A DNA stretch of 64,000 nucleotides from Marinobacterium halophilum. Lineage in GTDB: Bacteria > Pseudomonadota > Gammaproteobacteria > Pseudomonadales > Balneatricaceae. The position numbers were made by a program, and so were the translations under genes. The stretch is from the NCBI RefSeq assembly GCF_003014615.1, contig NZ_PYGI01000008.1:82853-146852 (forward strand), given 5' to 3'. Positions 46,710-58,722 of the stretch are shown here, in pieces. Each line of letters starts with the position of its first letter. Within the stretch, counting starts at the first letter, position 1. Under the pieces are notes generated by a model. It was not told where the DNA came from. It was given only the letters and a program-made list of their open reading frames with translations, and did not search any database.

Positions 46710-47411
46710 TTACTTGTCCTCGGACGGGTTGATCTCAAGCAGCTCGACTTCAAATACCAGCGTCTCGTTCGGGCCAATCGCGTTGCCCATGCCGCCCGGA
46801 CCGTATGCCAGTTCAGCCGGAATCACCAGACGGCTTTTGCCACCTTCCTTCATCAGCTGCAGGCCTTCGGTCCAGCCCGGAATCACGCCGTTCAACGGGA
46901 ACGATACCGGTTCGTTACGGGCATAGGAGCTGTCAAATTCGGTGCCGTCGATCAACTGGCCACGGTAATGCACCTTGACCGTATCTTCAGCCGTCGGATG
47001 CTTGCCGCTACCGGCTTCCAGCACCTGATACTGCAGACCGGATTCAGTGGTCTTCACACCCTTCTGCTTGCCATTATCAGTCTGGTAAGCCGTACCTTTA
47101 TCCAGGTTTTCCTGTGCCAGCTGGGCAACCGCCTGACGCTGCTCTTCCATCTTGCGGCTCTGGAACGCCTGCATGACCTCAGCCACCTGTTCCTGGTCCA
47201 GCAACGGGGTCTCAGCCTTGTAGACGGCCTCCACTCCGCGTGTGAAGGTCTCGATGTCGAGTTCATCTATGTCAGCCTGCAGACGTTCACCCAGAATCAG
47301 GCCCAGGCTATAACTCAGTTTCTGCTGTTCCGTTTCCAGTGTTTCAGCCTGGACGCCGGCACTTGCAACCAGAGCGCCGCTCAGGGCGATGGCAAGCATG
47401 CTTTTTTTCAT
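46710..47411 (-). CDS. Periplasmic FKBP-type peptidyl-prolyl isomerase (FkpA/Mip-like)
   Basis: This 233-residue folding helper starts with a signal peptide (MKKSMLAIALSGALVASAGVQA). It then has the FKBP N-terminal dimerisation helices (SYSLGLILGERLQADIDELDIE to about residue 120) and a C-terminal FKBP domain with VKVHYRGQLIDGTEFDSSY, PLNGVIPGWTEGLQLMKEGGKSRLVIP and AYGPGGMGNAIGPNETLVFEVELLEI. Three ATGs in a row occur at 47417, 47414 and 47411; the last one has the best distance from AAGG. Confidence 0.93.
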   Translation of the reverse strand: MKKSMLAIALSGALVASAGVQAETLETEQQKLSYSLGLILGERLQADIDELDIETFTRGVEAVYKAETPLLDQEQVAEVMQAFQSRKMEEQRQAVAQLAQENLDKGTAYQTDNGKQKGVKTTESGLQYQVLEAGSGKHPTAEDTVKVHYRGQLIDGTEFDSSYARNEPVSFPLNGVIPGWTEGLQLMKEGGKSRLVIPAELAYGPGGMGNAIGPNETLVFEVELLEINPSEDK

Positions 47412-47455
47412 CATCATGTCCTTAGTTCGCATCGTTAAGCGTACATCGTGTGTGA

Positions 47456-47968
47456 TTAGTAACTCTGCCCGGAAGAAAGTTCAGCATCCTCCAGTGATAA
47501 CTCGGTAGCTGCCGCAGCCAATTGTTCCCATTCGGCTTGCGCTAACGGCTGCGGCAACAGCTGACTGTACGTCGCCAAATTCGCATGGATCAATACCGAC
47601 CCGGCTTCTGCCGCCGGTAACCAGTGCTGTGCGGTTTGCCATAATTGCTGCAATTCCACTTGTTCGGCTGCCAGTTCAGCCTGCTGCAGCGCACGGTAAC
47701 AGGCCTCAACCTGAGGCTGCCGGGCGCGCAGACTACGCACCTGATGACGGATGTGGCGCAACGGTTCCGTCACTTCATGTCGCCAGAAGGCATCCAGTGA
47801 CCGCCAGCGTTCGGCATCCACTACCACACCCTGCGTGCCTGACCAGCAGGCCAGCAGCAGACAATTGACAGCGGCCCCTTGATCCTGAAGCCGAAGACAA
47901 CATTGTTCAACCCCGGATCGGGCATAAAGTGCCAGTGCGTACTGCCAGAGAGGATTGTCCGGTCCCAT
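47456..47968 (-). CDS. TIGR02444 (DUF2390) family protein
   Basis: This 170-residue soluble helical protein starts MGPDNPLWQYALALYARSGVEQCCLRLQ. It continues through GAAVNCLLLACWSGTQGVVV and WRHEVTEPLRHIRHQVR, all typical of the TIGR02444 family. Pseudomonads keep it divergent from the same ABC-F gene as here; the starts are only 20 bp apart. Function is unknown. The C-terminus is Ala/Glu/Leu-rich. Confidence 0.85.
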   Translation of the reverse strand: MGPDNPLWQYALALYARSGVEQCCLRLQDQGAAVNCLLLACWSGTQGVVVDAERWRSLDAFWRHEVTEPLRHIRHQVRSLRARQPQVEACYRALQQAELAAEQVELQQLWQTAQHWLPAAEAGSVLIHANLATYSQLLPQPLAQAEWEQLAAAATELSLEDAELSSGQSY

Positions 47969-47988
47969 GCTGTGATATTATCTCCGCC

Positions 47989-49926
<1,938 letters not shown>

Positions 49927-51258
49927 TCAGTGTTTTTGGCTGAACAGACGGGAAACCTGCGACAGGTTTTCCGCTTCGGCCTTCACCTCGGCAACCGCTT
50001 GGCGAACATCCTCGGCCTCAAGCCCCAAATGAGCCATCAGGGCCTCATCCGGCGCGGCCTTCGGCCCATCGCTCAACCCTTCTGCACGCAGCAGACGGCT
50101 GGCCAGGAACAGCAGACGGGCATACACCTGATGCTCACCCGCCAGCTCCGGTGCCTGCTGGAAACGGACCGCCGCCGCCACCTCATCCGGCAACTTCCAG
50201 TTTTCCAGTAACCAGCCACCAATCTGCTCACGCGTCACGTGCAGCACTTCATGCTCGATCTGCTGCTGTTCAAGATGTGGATTGGCTTCGATGTAACGGG
50301 ACAAACGCGAGAAATGGGGCGGAAACAGGTGTGCCAGCACCAGATAACCAAAGTTGTGCAGCAGGCCTGACAGGTAGGCCAATCCCGGACGCGGACGCTC
50401 ATCCAGTTGGGCCTTGGCTGCCAACCGCTCGCATAATGTGGCGGTATACAATGCCTGGTCCCAGTAATAGATCGAGCCTCTGGGCGTATCGTCGGGCAAT
50501 TGCATCACCTTGCCCATGGCCACACCGAGCGCCAGATTGATTACCAGATCAAACCCCAGCACCCGGATGATGGCATCTTCAATCGAACGAACTTTGCCCG
50601 GTGCCGCATAGTAGGGCGAAGATGACCAGCCCATCACCTGCGCCGACAGGCTGGGGTCACGCTTGACCACCGGCACCAGATCATCCACTCCGGCATCAGG
50701 GTTTGAGCGCAGCTGAACAATGGTACGCATCGAGTCGGACATGCCCGGCAGCCCCAGCAGGTCATCAAGACGCTGACGCACACGCAGACTGGTAAACCGC
50801 TCAACCGCACGATTGATCACGGTTTCGTCATCGCTCAAGCCGGCAACGGCCGCATGAGGTAGCGTGGGTGTCAGCGCAAACTCACCACTCAAGACCCGAT
50901 CATGTACCGGCCGCCGTGCCAGCTCACATTGCCATCCCGAGTGGGGTTCCAGACATTTCAGCGCACCCGACGGACAGCTCTGATCCACCAAAAGTGGCAG
51001 GGTAAACAGCTGCTCACGCCCGGCCGGGGTCTGCAGGGCCGCCTGATTGAAGAAGCGCTGCGCGTCCTCAGCCTTGACCGGTTGCAGCTCACGTCCCGCC
51101 AGCTGTCCGAGTCGTCCCAGATCCAGTAGTGCATTGGCCGGCAACAAAGCCAGCACTTTGCCGGTGCGATCATGCAGCAGTACCACACGGACCGGTGCAG
51201 CAGCGGTTTCAGTCAGGTACTCTACGGAAACTCCAACAGACAAGGCTTTATCTCCCAT
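49927..51258 (-). CDS. YbaK-like aminoacyl-tRNA deacylase / HDOD fusion protein
   Basis: This 443-residue protein combines two domains. Residues 1-130 resemble the YbaK/aminoacyl-tRNA deacylase fold (VVLLHDRTGKVLALLPANALLDLGRLGQLAGRELQ, within 24-60). Residues about 160-380 form an HDOD domain (LPGMSDSMRTIVQLRSNPDAGVDDLVPVVKRDPSLSAQVMGW, with SGLLHNFGYLVLAHL and SIEDAIIRVLGFDLVINLALG). HDOD proteins lack HD-type catalysis and act in signalling. This fusion is known in pseudomonads, role unclear. Its stop directly abuts the yheS stop, with no gap between the convergent genes. Confidence 0.83.
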   Translation of the reverse strand: MGDKALSVGVSVEYLTETAAAPVRVVLLHDRTGKVLALLPANALLDLGRLGQLAGRELQPVKAEDAQRFFNQAALQTPAGREQLFTLPLLVDQSCPSGALKCLEPHSGWQCELARRPVHDRVLSGEFALTPTLPHAAVAGLSDDETVINRAVERFTSLRVRQRLDDLLGLPGMSDSMRTIVQLRSNPDAGVDDLVPVVKRDPSLSAQVMGWSSSPYYAAPGKVRSIEDAIIRVLGFDLVINLALGVAMGKVMQLPDDTPRGSIYYWDQALYTATLCERLAAKAQLDERPRPGLAYLSGLLHNFGYLVLAHLFPPHFSRLSRYIEANPHLEQQQIEHEVLHVTREQIGGWLLENWKLPDEVAAAVRFQQAPELAGEHQVYARLLFLASRLLRAEGLSDGPKAAPDEALMAHLGLEAEDVRQAVAEVKAEAENLSQVSRLFSQKH

Positions 51259-51341
51259 AACGCGAGTGGATCAGGCTGTAATGGTTACCCGCTTGATATT
51301 ACTGTATCCAAGCCTATCCCAAACAGGACCTTCACACATCC

Positions 51342-51827
51342 ATGCAGATCAAAATTCTGGCCGCAGGTGGCACATTCGACAAGGTTTACTACGATGCACT
51401 GAGTGAATACAGCATCGGCGAACCGATGGCAGACGAGCTGATGCAGATGGCTGGGGTCAGCTGCACCTACAGCGTACACAGCGTGCTGCGCAAGGACAGC
51501 CTCGATATGACCGATGCCGACCGTCAGACACTGTATGCGGCCATCACCGAAGACGATTGCCGCCATATTGTTATTACTCACGGCACCGATACGCTGGTGC
51601 AGACAGCCATGGCACTGCAGGACCTCAGCGAACGCACCATCGTGCTGACCGGCGCCATGCAGCCGGCCCGTTTTCGTGACAGTGACGCCGCCTTCAATCT
51701 GGGCGGAGCCGTTGCGCTGGCACAGGCACTGCCGGCTGGAATTTACATTTTCATGAACGGGCGCGTGTTTCATCCAGAGCGTGTCGTTAAAAACCGTGCC
51801 GCCGGCATCTTCGAGGAGCATCCATGA
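51342..51827 (+). CDS. Single-domain asparaginase-like protein
   Basis: This 161-residue protein is the N-terminal domain of an L-asparaginase only. It has the first catalytic Thr region KILAAGGTFDKVY and the second ITHGTDTLVQTAMAL, then VLTGAMQPARFRDSDAAFNLGGAV. Normal asparaginases have about 330 residues with a second Rossmann-like domain; this lacks it, as do other family members in pseudomonads. It overlaps ggt by 4 bp. Activity cannot be assumed because the C-terminal domain helps build the subunit interface. Confidence 0.83.
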   Translation: MQIKILAAGGTFDKVYYDALSEYSIGEPMADELMQMAGVSCTYSVHSVLRKDSLDMTDADRQTLYAAITEDDCRHIVITHGTDTLVQTAMALQDLSERTIVLTGAMQPARFRDSDAAFNLGGAVALAQALPAGIYIFMNGRVFHPERVVKNRAAGIFEEHP

Positions 51828-53566
51828 TGTTACCCAAGCCCCTGTGGCTGCTGATTCTGCTGCTGGTACTGACGCCGGCCCATGCAGTCAACGAGTCGCT
51901 GGCACCCGAGCGCGCCACCGGCTGGCAGCACAGGGATAGCTTCGTTGCCGAACACAGTCTGGTCGTCAGCGCCCACCCACTGGCCACACAGGCCGGGATG
52001 GATATGCTTGATCATGACGGCAGCGCACTGGATGCCGCTATCGCCGTGCAGGCCATGCTGACGCTGGTTGAACCACAGTCGTCCGGAATCGGCGGGGGTG
52101 CATTCCTGCTGTACTGGGACGCCGGACAGCAGCAGCTGTTCGCCTATGATGGTCGGGAAACCGCACCGGCTGCGGCGCGGGCAGATCTGTTCCTGAACGC
52201 CGATGGCACTCCAATGCCCTGGCAGCAGGCACTGGTAGGCGGCCGCTCTGTCGGCGCGCCCGGGGTGGTACGCATGCTGGAGCTGGCCCACCGCCGCCAT
52301 GGCCGCTTGCCGTGGCATCAGGCATTTGCTCCAGCCATTAACCAGGCCAAGGCTGGCTTCCATGTCGGTCCGCGTCTGCACCAGCTGATCGCCAGCGGTA
52401 TCAACCCGGGACTGGGGCGCTACCCTGAAGCCCGTGACTACTTCTTTACTGCGCAGGGCGAACCCTTGCCTGTCGGCACTCTGCTGCGCAACCCGGCACT
52501 GGCCACGTCACTGGAGCAGATCGCGACCCAAGGCGCTGACGCATTCTATACCGGTACCATCGCCGAACAGATTTTGGCAGCCGTCACCACCGCCGACGAT
52601 AATCCGGGATTACTGCGCCAGCAGGACCTGGCTGATTATAAGGCACGGGAGCGTGCGCCTCTGTGCCGTCCCTACCGAACCTATCGTATCTGTGGTTTCC
52701 CCCCGCCCACCTCCGGCGGCGTGACTCTGCTGCAGATTATGGGGCTGCTCGCCGTCAATCCGCTGAGCATTCGCGGGCTGCCGGATGCCGACTTCAGCCA
52801 CCGCCTGACTCAGGCCAGCCGCTTGGCCTATGCCGATCGCGGCCGCTATCTGGCTGATAGTGATTTCATCGAAGTACCGGTTAGCGCACTGCTGGACCCG
52901 GCCTACCTGCAGCAACGTGCACAGCTGATACAGGCACAGCAGGATATGGGCAGCGCCGCTCCCGGTGAACCGGTAACGCTGCCCCGCAGTGATGACCAGG
53001 CACCTGAACTGCCATCCACCAGCCATTTCGTTATCCGTGACGCCGCCGGCAACCTGGTTTCCATGACGACCAGCATCGAGATGGCGTTCGGTTCCACCCT
53101 GATGGCCGGCGGGTTTTTACTCAACAACCAGCTGACCGACTTCTCCTTCGTGCCGGAGCAGGATGGTCGCCCGGTCGCCAATCGCATTGCGCCCGGCAAG
53201 CGCCCGCGCAGCTCCATGGCACCGGTTATCGTATTCGACGCCCACAACCGCCCGATCGCCGCCCTCGGCTCACCCGGTGGCAGCCGCATCATCAATTATG
53301 TGGCGCAGACACTGCTGCTGATGTTGCATACCGACCTGCCACTGCAGGAAATTCTGCATCAGGGCCATGTCAGCAACCGTAACGGTGTCACCGAACTGGA
53401 GCAGGATACGGCCGCCGAACAGCTGCTGTTCGAGCTGCAGGAGCGAGGCCATGAGGTCAAAATTCGTGAACTGAACAGCGGCATCCATGCGCTGCGCCAG
53501 CGCGCCGACGGCCGCTGGGAAGCCGGCGTCGATCCCCGCCGAGAGGGTGCGGCACTGGGGCGCTGA
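51824..53566 (+). CDS. ggt: Gamma-glutamyltransferase
   Basis: This 580-residue periplasmic enzyme hydrolyses or transfers the gamma-glutamyl group of glutathione. A signal peptide (LWLLILLLVLTPAHA) is followed by VVSAHPLATQAGMDMLDHDGSALDAAIAV, SGIGGGAFLLYWD and the autocleavage/catalytic Thr T399 in ELPSTSHFVIRDAAGN. Then come SMTTSIEMAFGS and MAPVIVF. Autoprocessing at T399 yields two subunits in this family. GAGGAG precedes the ATG at 51824. A hairpin spans its stop codon. Confidence 0.94.
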   Translation: MMLPKPLWLLILLLVLTPAHAVNESLAPERATGWQHRDSFVAEHSLVVSAHPLATQAGMDMLDHDGSALDAAIAVQAMLTLVEPQSSGIGGGAFLLYWDAGQQQLFAYDGRETAPAAARADLFLNADGTPMPWQQALVGGRSVGAPGVVRMLELAHRRHGRLPWHQAFAPAINQAKAGFHVGPRLHQLIASGINPGLGRYPEARDYFFTAQGEPLPVGTLLRNPALATSLEQIATQGADAFYTGTIAEQILAAVTTADDNPGLLRQQDLADYKARERAPLCRPYRTYRICGFPPPTSGGVTLLQIMGLLAVNPLSIRGLPDADFSHRLTQASRLAYADRGRYLADSDFIEVPVSALLDPAYLQQRAQLIQAQQDMGSAAPGEPVTLPRSDDQAPELPSTSHFVIRDAAGNLVSMTTSIEMAFGSTLMAGGFLLNNQLTDFSFVPEQDGRPVANRIAPGKRPRSSMAPVIVFDAHNRPIAALGSPGGSRIINYVAQTLLLMLHTDLPLQEILHQGHVSNRNGVTELEQDTAAEQLLFELQERGHEVKIRELNSGIHALRQRADGRWEAGVDPRREGAALGR

Positions 53567-53579
53567 TCAGCAGCGCCCC
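53557..53579. terminator. Bidirectional hairpin across the ggt stop codon
   Basis: GGGGCGCTG and CAGCGCCCC form a perfect 9-bp stem with loop ATCAG. The ggt TGA is in the stem's end and loop start. No T-run follows on either strand; spoT converges from the right. Confidence 0.45.
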
Positions 53580-53588
53580 AACAGCAAC

Positions 53589-55712
53589 TTACTGACGGTT
53601 GATGTGATTGACTGCGCTGAGCCCACGCAGCTTGCGGATCACCCGAGCCAGGTGTACGCGATTAAATACGGTCAATTCCATCTGCACGCTGTACAGCTGA
53701 CCGTCACGCTCGCCGCTGTCGATCTTGAGCAGGTTGGCACCGGTATTCGCCGCCGCCGTCGCCAGATTGGCGATGATACCGCGCTGTGAACGCACCTCCA
53801 GCTGCAGGCCAACCACGAATTCTTCTGCATTATCCTGCGGAGCAGACCATTCCAAGTAGATCGTCTTTTCCGGATTATCACGCAGATAACCGATATTGCG
53901 ACACTCCGTACGATGCACCACCAGACCGCGACCACTGCTGATGTGACCAATAATGGCATCCCCGGGTATCGGGTGACAGCAGCGGGCATATTGCATCACG
54001 GTCCCTTCGGCACCGCGAATCGCCAGCGCCCGCCCCTGTTCGGTCGGATGGGCATCCTGATCGGACTGGGTTTCGGGACGCAACCGGCGGGCAACAACAT
54101 AGGCCATGCGGTTGCCCATGCCGATATCTTCAAGCAGGTCATCAAGGGTCTTGAAACTGGCTTCCTTCAGCAGCAGGTCCAAACGCTCGGCATCAATATC
54201 ATCCAGTGAGGCACCGTAGTTGCCCATGAACTGGCCCAGCAGACGGCGGCCCAGTTCGATCGATTCGTTACGCTGCTGGTTTTTCAGGAAATGGCGGATG
54301 CTGGTACGCGCCTTGCCGGTAACCACAAAATTGAGCCAAGCCATATTGGGCTGGGCACGGGGCGTGGTGATGATTTCGACCGTCTGCCCACTTTCCAGCG
54401 GCTCGGACAGCGGTGCCAATCGGCGGTTGATACGACAGGAGACGCAGGAATTGCCGATATCGGTGTGTACCGCATAAGCAAAATCCACCGGCGTGGCCCC
54501 GCGGGGCAGCTCAAGGATTCGCCCCTTCGGCGTGAAAATATAGACCTCGTCGGGGAACAGGTCCTTCTTCACGCTTTCGATGAACTCCATGGAGTCACCA
54601 GCACTCTGCTGCATCTCCAGCAGTCCCTGAACCCATTTGCGTGCTCGGTTGTAAGAGCCAAGCGCGGTTTCGGTACTGCCCTTGACCTTGTAATGGCTGT
54701 GCTCGGCAATCCCCTGACTGGCCACCGCATCCATATCGGCCGTGCGAATCTGCACCTCAATGGTCATGCCGCGGGCACCGAACAGTACCGTGTGCAGTGA
54801 CTGGTAGCCGTTGGCTTTCGGAATCGCGATGTAGTCCTTGAAACAGCCCGGCACCGGCTTGTACAGGTTATGCACTGCACCGAGGATGCGGTAACAGTCA
54901 TCAACCGTGTCGGTCACGACACGAAACGCGAACACGTCCATGATGTCGGCAAACGCCTTGCGCTGCACCTTCATCTTGCGATAAATGCTGTAGAGGTGTT
55001 TTTCACGGCCACTGACACGCCCGTTCAAGCCTTCCTGCTGCAGGCGGCTCTGGACGCTTTCACGCACCTGCTCGATAACATCCTTGCGCTGCCCTCTGGC
55101 ATGTACCACGGCTCGACGGATACGCTTGGCCCGCATCGGATAATAGGACTGGAATGCCAGATCCTCCAGCTCAACCTGAAGGTCACGCATGCCCAGACGA
55201 GCCGCAATGGGGGCATAGATATCGAGGGTTTCACGGGCGATACGCCGCTGCTTGTCCGGGCGCATCGCGCCCAGCGTACGCATGTTGTGCAGACGGTCGG
55301 CCAGCTTGACCAGAATGACACGAATGTCTTCCGCCATCGCCAGCACCATCTTCTGGAAATTCTCCGCCTGGGCCTCGGCCTTGGTCTCGAATTCAAGATG
55401 GGTCAGTTTGGATACACCATCAACGATATCCGCGACCGACGTGCCGAACTGCTCTTCAATCCCGGCATAATTGATCTCGGTATCTTCGATCACGTCATGC
55501 AGCATGGCTGCCATCAGGCTCTGATGGTCCATATGCATGCCAGCCAGTATATTGGCAACCGCCAGAGGATGCGTAACGTAGGGTTCGCCACTTTTGCGCC
55601 GCTGGCCGTCGTGGGCCTGTTCGGCATAGAAGTAAGCACGCCGGACGCGGGCGATCTGCTCGGGCGTCAGGTACTCTTCAAGGCGGTGGGAAAGGGCGTC
55701 TATCGTCGGCAT
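53589..55712 (-). CDS. spoT: Bifunctional (p)ppGpp synthetase/hydrolase SpoT
   Basis: This 707-residue RelA/SpoT homologue controls the stringent alarmone. The HD hydrolase has THPLAVANILAGMHMDHQSLMAAMLHDVIEDT (about 47-77) and VKLADRLHNMRTL. The synthetase region has FRVVTDTVDDCYRILGAVHNLY, KDYIAIPKANGYQSLHT and EVQIRT. A TGS domain (DEVYIFTPKGRILELPRGATPVDFAYAVH) and a C-terminal ACT domain follow. An intact HD site distinguishes it from RelA. GGAG lies 7 nt before the ATG at 55712. It follows gmk-rpoZ, the standard gmk-rpoZ-spoT order. Confidence 0.97.
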   Translation of the reverse strand: MPTIDALSHRLEEYLTPEQIARVRRAYFYAEQAHDGQRRKSGEPYVTHPLAVANILAGMHMDHQSLMAAMLHDVIEDTEINYAGIEEQFGTSVADIVDGVSKLTHLEFETKAEAQAENFQKMVLAMAEDIRVILVKLADRLHNMRTLGAMRPDKQRRIARETLDIYAPIAARLGMRDLQVELEDLAFQSYYPMRAKRIRRAVVHARGQRKDVIEQVRESVQSRLQQEGLNGRVSGREKHLYSIYRKMKVQRKAFADIMDVFAFRVVTDTVDDCYRILGAVHNLYKPVPGCFKDYIAIPKANGYQSLHTVLFGARGMTIEVQIRTADMDAVASQGIAEHSHYKVKGSTETALGSYNRARKWVQGLLEMQQSAGDSMEFIESVKKDLFPDEVYIFTPKGRILELPRGATPVDFAYAVHTDIGNSCVSCRINRRLAPLSEPLESGQTVEIITTPRAQPNMAWLNFVVTGKARTSIRHFLKNQQRNESIELGRRLLGQFMGNYGASLDDIDAERLDLLLKEASFKTLDDLLEDIGMGNRMAYVVARRLRPETQSDQDAHPTEQGRALAIRGAEGTVMQYARCCHPIPGDAIIGHISSGRGLVVHRTECRNIGYLRDNPEKTIYLEWSAPQDNAEEFVVGLQLEVRSQRGIIANLATAAANTGANLLKIDSGERDGQLYSVQMELTVFNRVHLARVIRKLRGLSAVNHINRQ

Positions 55713-55795
55713 CAACGTCTCCGTCAGGGCTGAAGGCTGACACGCGTCAGCCACCTACCCCTTGATGATGCCGTATTACTGCCGCGGGGAAAAGG

Positions 55796-56008
55796 TCACT
55801 GCTGCTCAGGATCTTCCATCACCTGACGGTTAACCAGGTTTTCCGCGATTTCACGCAGGGCAACAACCGTCGGTTTATCGTTTTCCCAATCAACCTTGGC
55901 TTCTTTGCCGCCAACCGCGAGCTGGCGCGCACGCTTGGACGCAACCATCACCAGTTCAAAGCGGTTTTCTACATTTTCCAGACAATCTTCAACGGTTACT
56001 CGTGCCAT
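55796..56008 (-). CDS. rpoZ: RNA polymerase omega subunit
   Basis: This 70-residue subunit stabilises the beta-prime subunit of RNA polymerase and contributes to ppGpp binding. It starts [20 protein letters not shown], followed by [13 protein letters not shown] and the end [18 protein letters not shown]. The ATG at 56008 is 5 nt after GAGG; the longer open frame to 56185 overlaps gmk and is not real. It lies between gmk and spoT. Confidence 0.96.
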   Translation of the reverse strand: MARVTVEDCLENVENRFELVMVASKRARQLAVGGKEAKVDWENDKPTVVALREIAENLVNRQVMEDPEQQ

Positions 56009-56063
56009 TGCGACCTCGAACGGGGTAGGAAAAACAATAAGGACCGTACAGTTTACGGGGCTT

Positions 56064-56711
<648 letters not shown>

Positions 56712-56788
56712 CTATCAAAACGCGCACTATAGCCCGAGGCCGGCAGCTGATCAAACCGGCCCCGCCTACGCACGCACCGTTTTCAGCA

Positions 56789-58069
56789 CTAGAACGCCAG
56801 ATCCCTCAGGAACAGGGCGATCGGTGGAAACGCTATCAGCAACGCCGCGACCGTTACCAGCATCAGCACGAACGGCGGCGTACCCTTGATCACTTCCAGA
56901 TACGGCCGTCTGAAGATCGCGATGGCGGTAAAAATGTCACAGCCAAACGGTGGCGTGGCCGAACCGATGGCTACCTGCAAGGTAATCAGCACCCCCACCA
57001 ACACCGGATCAAGGCCGGCGGACGCGACTACTGGCGCAAAGATCGGCACCAATACCAGAATGACCACGATCGGGTCGACAAACATACAGCCGATGAAGAA
57101 GGCGATTGAGATGGCGATCAGCACACCGGTCGGACTGGCATCTGCCAAACCGATTGACGCCAGTATTGCCTGTGGAATCTGGGCAAAGGAGATGATCCAG
57201 GAGAATGCGGCACCAGCCGCCACCAGAATAAATACCACCGCCGTAATCAGACCTGTGGATTTGGCAATCCGATACAGCTCAATCGGCTTCAGCGAGCGGA
57301 ACACGACAAATTCCAGGATGACGGCGTAGAGCACACAGACAGCAGCGGCTTCGGTCGGACTGAAGACACCGCCATAAATACCGCCAACAATGATCACCGG
57401 GAAGCCCAGTGGCCAGATCGCCCGTCGCACCGCCTGCCAACGCTCGGGCCAGCTGGCCTTTTCCTCCGTCGGCACCTTGTGAATCGTAGCGTAAATGGCG
57501 CTATAGGCCGCAAACATCGCCAAAATGAGCAGCCCCGGCCCGATACCGGCGATAAACAGCTCCGAGATTGACGTATTGGACACCACCCCGTAAATGATCA
57601 TGCCAATGCTGGGCGGGATCAGGAAGGCGATATCACTCGCATTGATAATCAACGCCAGTACAAAGCTGTCCTTGTAACCGGCCTTGAGCATTTTCGGACG
57701 CAGCGGCGACCCCACAGCCACAACAGTCGCCTGAGTCGATCCGGATACGGCACCGAACAGGGTACAGGCAGTCGCCGTACTGATCGCCAGGCCGCCCCGA
57801 ACATGACCGATAAACTTCATCACCATATCGATCAGCCGATCCGCCGAATGCCCTCGGGTCATGATGTCCGCGGCAAGAATAAACATCGGTACCGCGATCA
57901 ATGAGGCGGGACGAATTCCGGCCATGAACTGCTGGATCATGAAGTCCATCTGCTCGATACCGCCAAACATCGAGTAGAAACCGATAAATGCCGCCGCAAT
58001 CAACGGAATCATCATCGGGAAGCCCAGAAGCAGCAATACAATCATTGCGCTGACCATAATGGTTGTCAT
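56789..58069 (-). CDS. dctM: TRAP transporter large membrane subunit (DctM)
   Basis: This 426-residue protein is the ion-coupled translocation subunit of a tripartite ATP-independent periplasmic transporter. It has about 12 hydrophobic segments and the DctM features FSMFGGIEQMDFMIQQFMAGIRPASLIAVPMFILAADIM, split here at about 32-70, GAVSGSTQATVVAVG and INASDIAFLIPPSIGMIIYGVV. The C-terminal half has GCMFVDPIVVILVLVPIFAPV. AGGAG is 7 nt before the ATG. It is the last gene of dctP-dctQ-dctM on the minus strand. Confidence 0.95.
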   Translation of the reverse strand: MTTIMVSAMIVLLLLGFPMMIPLIAAAFIGFYSMFGGIEQMDFMIQQFMAGIRPASLIAVPMFILAADIMTRGHSADRLIDMVMKFIGHVRGGLAISTATACTLFGAVSGSTQATVVAVGSPLRPKMLKAGYKDSFVLALIINASDIAFLIPPSIGMIIYGVVSNTSISELFIAGIGPGLLILAMFAAYSAIYATIHKVPTEEKASWPERWQAVRRAIWPLGFPVIIVGGIYGGVFSPTEAAAVCVLYAVILEFVVFRSLKPIELYRIAKSTGLITAVVFILVAAGAAFSWIISFAQIPQAILASIGLADASPTGVLIAISIAFFIGCMFVDPIVVILVLVPIFAPVVASAGLDPVLVGVLITLQVAIGSATPPFGCDIFTAIAIFRRPYLEVIKGTPPFVLMLVTVAALLIAFPPIALFLRDLAF

Positions 58070-58090
58070 GCCTGAACTCCTGTATGGCCG

Positions 58091-58669
58091 CTATTCATGC
58101 GGTTCCTTGACATCATCGTAGCCATCACGCACCTGAGTCGACAGATAGACATCGTCGGACATCAGGTTTTTCACCGCCGTCAGCAGATACTGAATACCGG
58201 TTACGGCCAACCCCAGCGGAACCCACAGGAAAATCCACCAAACCGGTAACTGCAACGCTGGCAAAATGCGACCGGAATCGGCCACGCTGCCGATATACCG
58301 TATCGACAGCCAAGTCAGCGCAAACATGACCAGCGACGTCACCAGAGCGATGAATATCATCAACCAGCGCCGACCACCGACCGGCAGCGCATCAAACAGG
58401 GCCGACATGCGAATATGACGACCATGACGTGCGGCGTAGCCAATACCGGCGAAGGTAATCATGACAATCAGGATACGATTCACCTCTTCCGTAAAGAAAA
58501 GGCTGTTCTGAAACAGAAAACGGCCAATTACATTGGCCACGGTATTCAATGCCATCAGCAGGACACCCGCTCCCAGCATCAGAGCCTCGGCGCGACCCAG
58601 CCAACTATCAATCAAGCCCAGAGGCCCCGGCAGGGCAGATGCATGACGTGACGAGCGAAGTTCAGACAT
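58091..58669 (-). CDS. dctQ: TRAP transporter small membrane subunit (DctQ)
   Basis: This 192-residue protein has four predicted helices typical of the small TRAP subunit: LMLGAGVLLMALNTVANVIGRF, the helix after VNRILIVMITFAGIGYAARH, LMIFIALVTSLVMFALTW and VWWIFLWVPLGLAVTGI. The segment FTEEVNRILIVMITFAGIGYAARHGRHIRMSALFD, read at about 60-95, holds the conserved E-and-RH pattern of DctQ. It is 21 bp before dctM. Confidence 0.92.
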   Translation of the reverse strand: MSELRSSRHASALPGPLGLIDSWLGRAEALMLGAGVLLMALNTVANVIGRFLFQNSLFFTEEVNRILIVMITFAGIGYAARHGRHIRMSALFDALPVGGRRWLMIFIALVTSLVMFALTWLSIRYIGSVADSGRILPALQLPVWWIFLWVPLGLAVTGIQYLLTAVKNLMSDDVYLSTQVRDGYDDVKEPHE

Positions 58670-58722
58670 GTCGGGGATCTCGTGTCGAGGGCCAGCCAGA
58701 CAAGGGCCGGCCCTGCGGAGGG

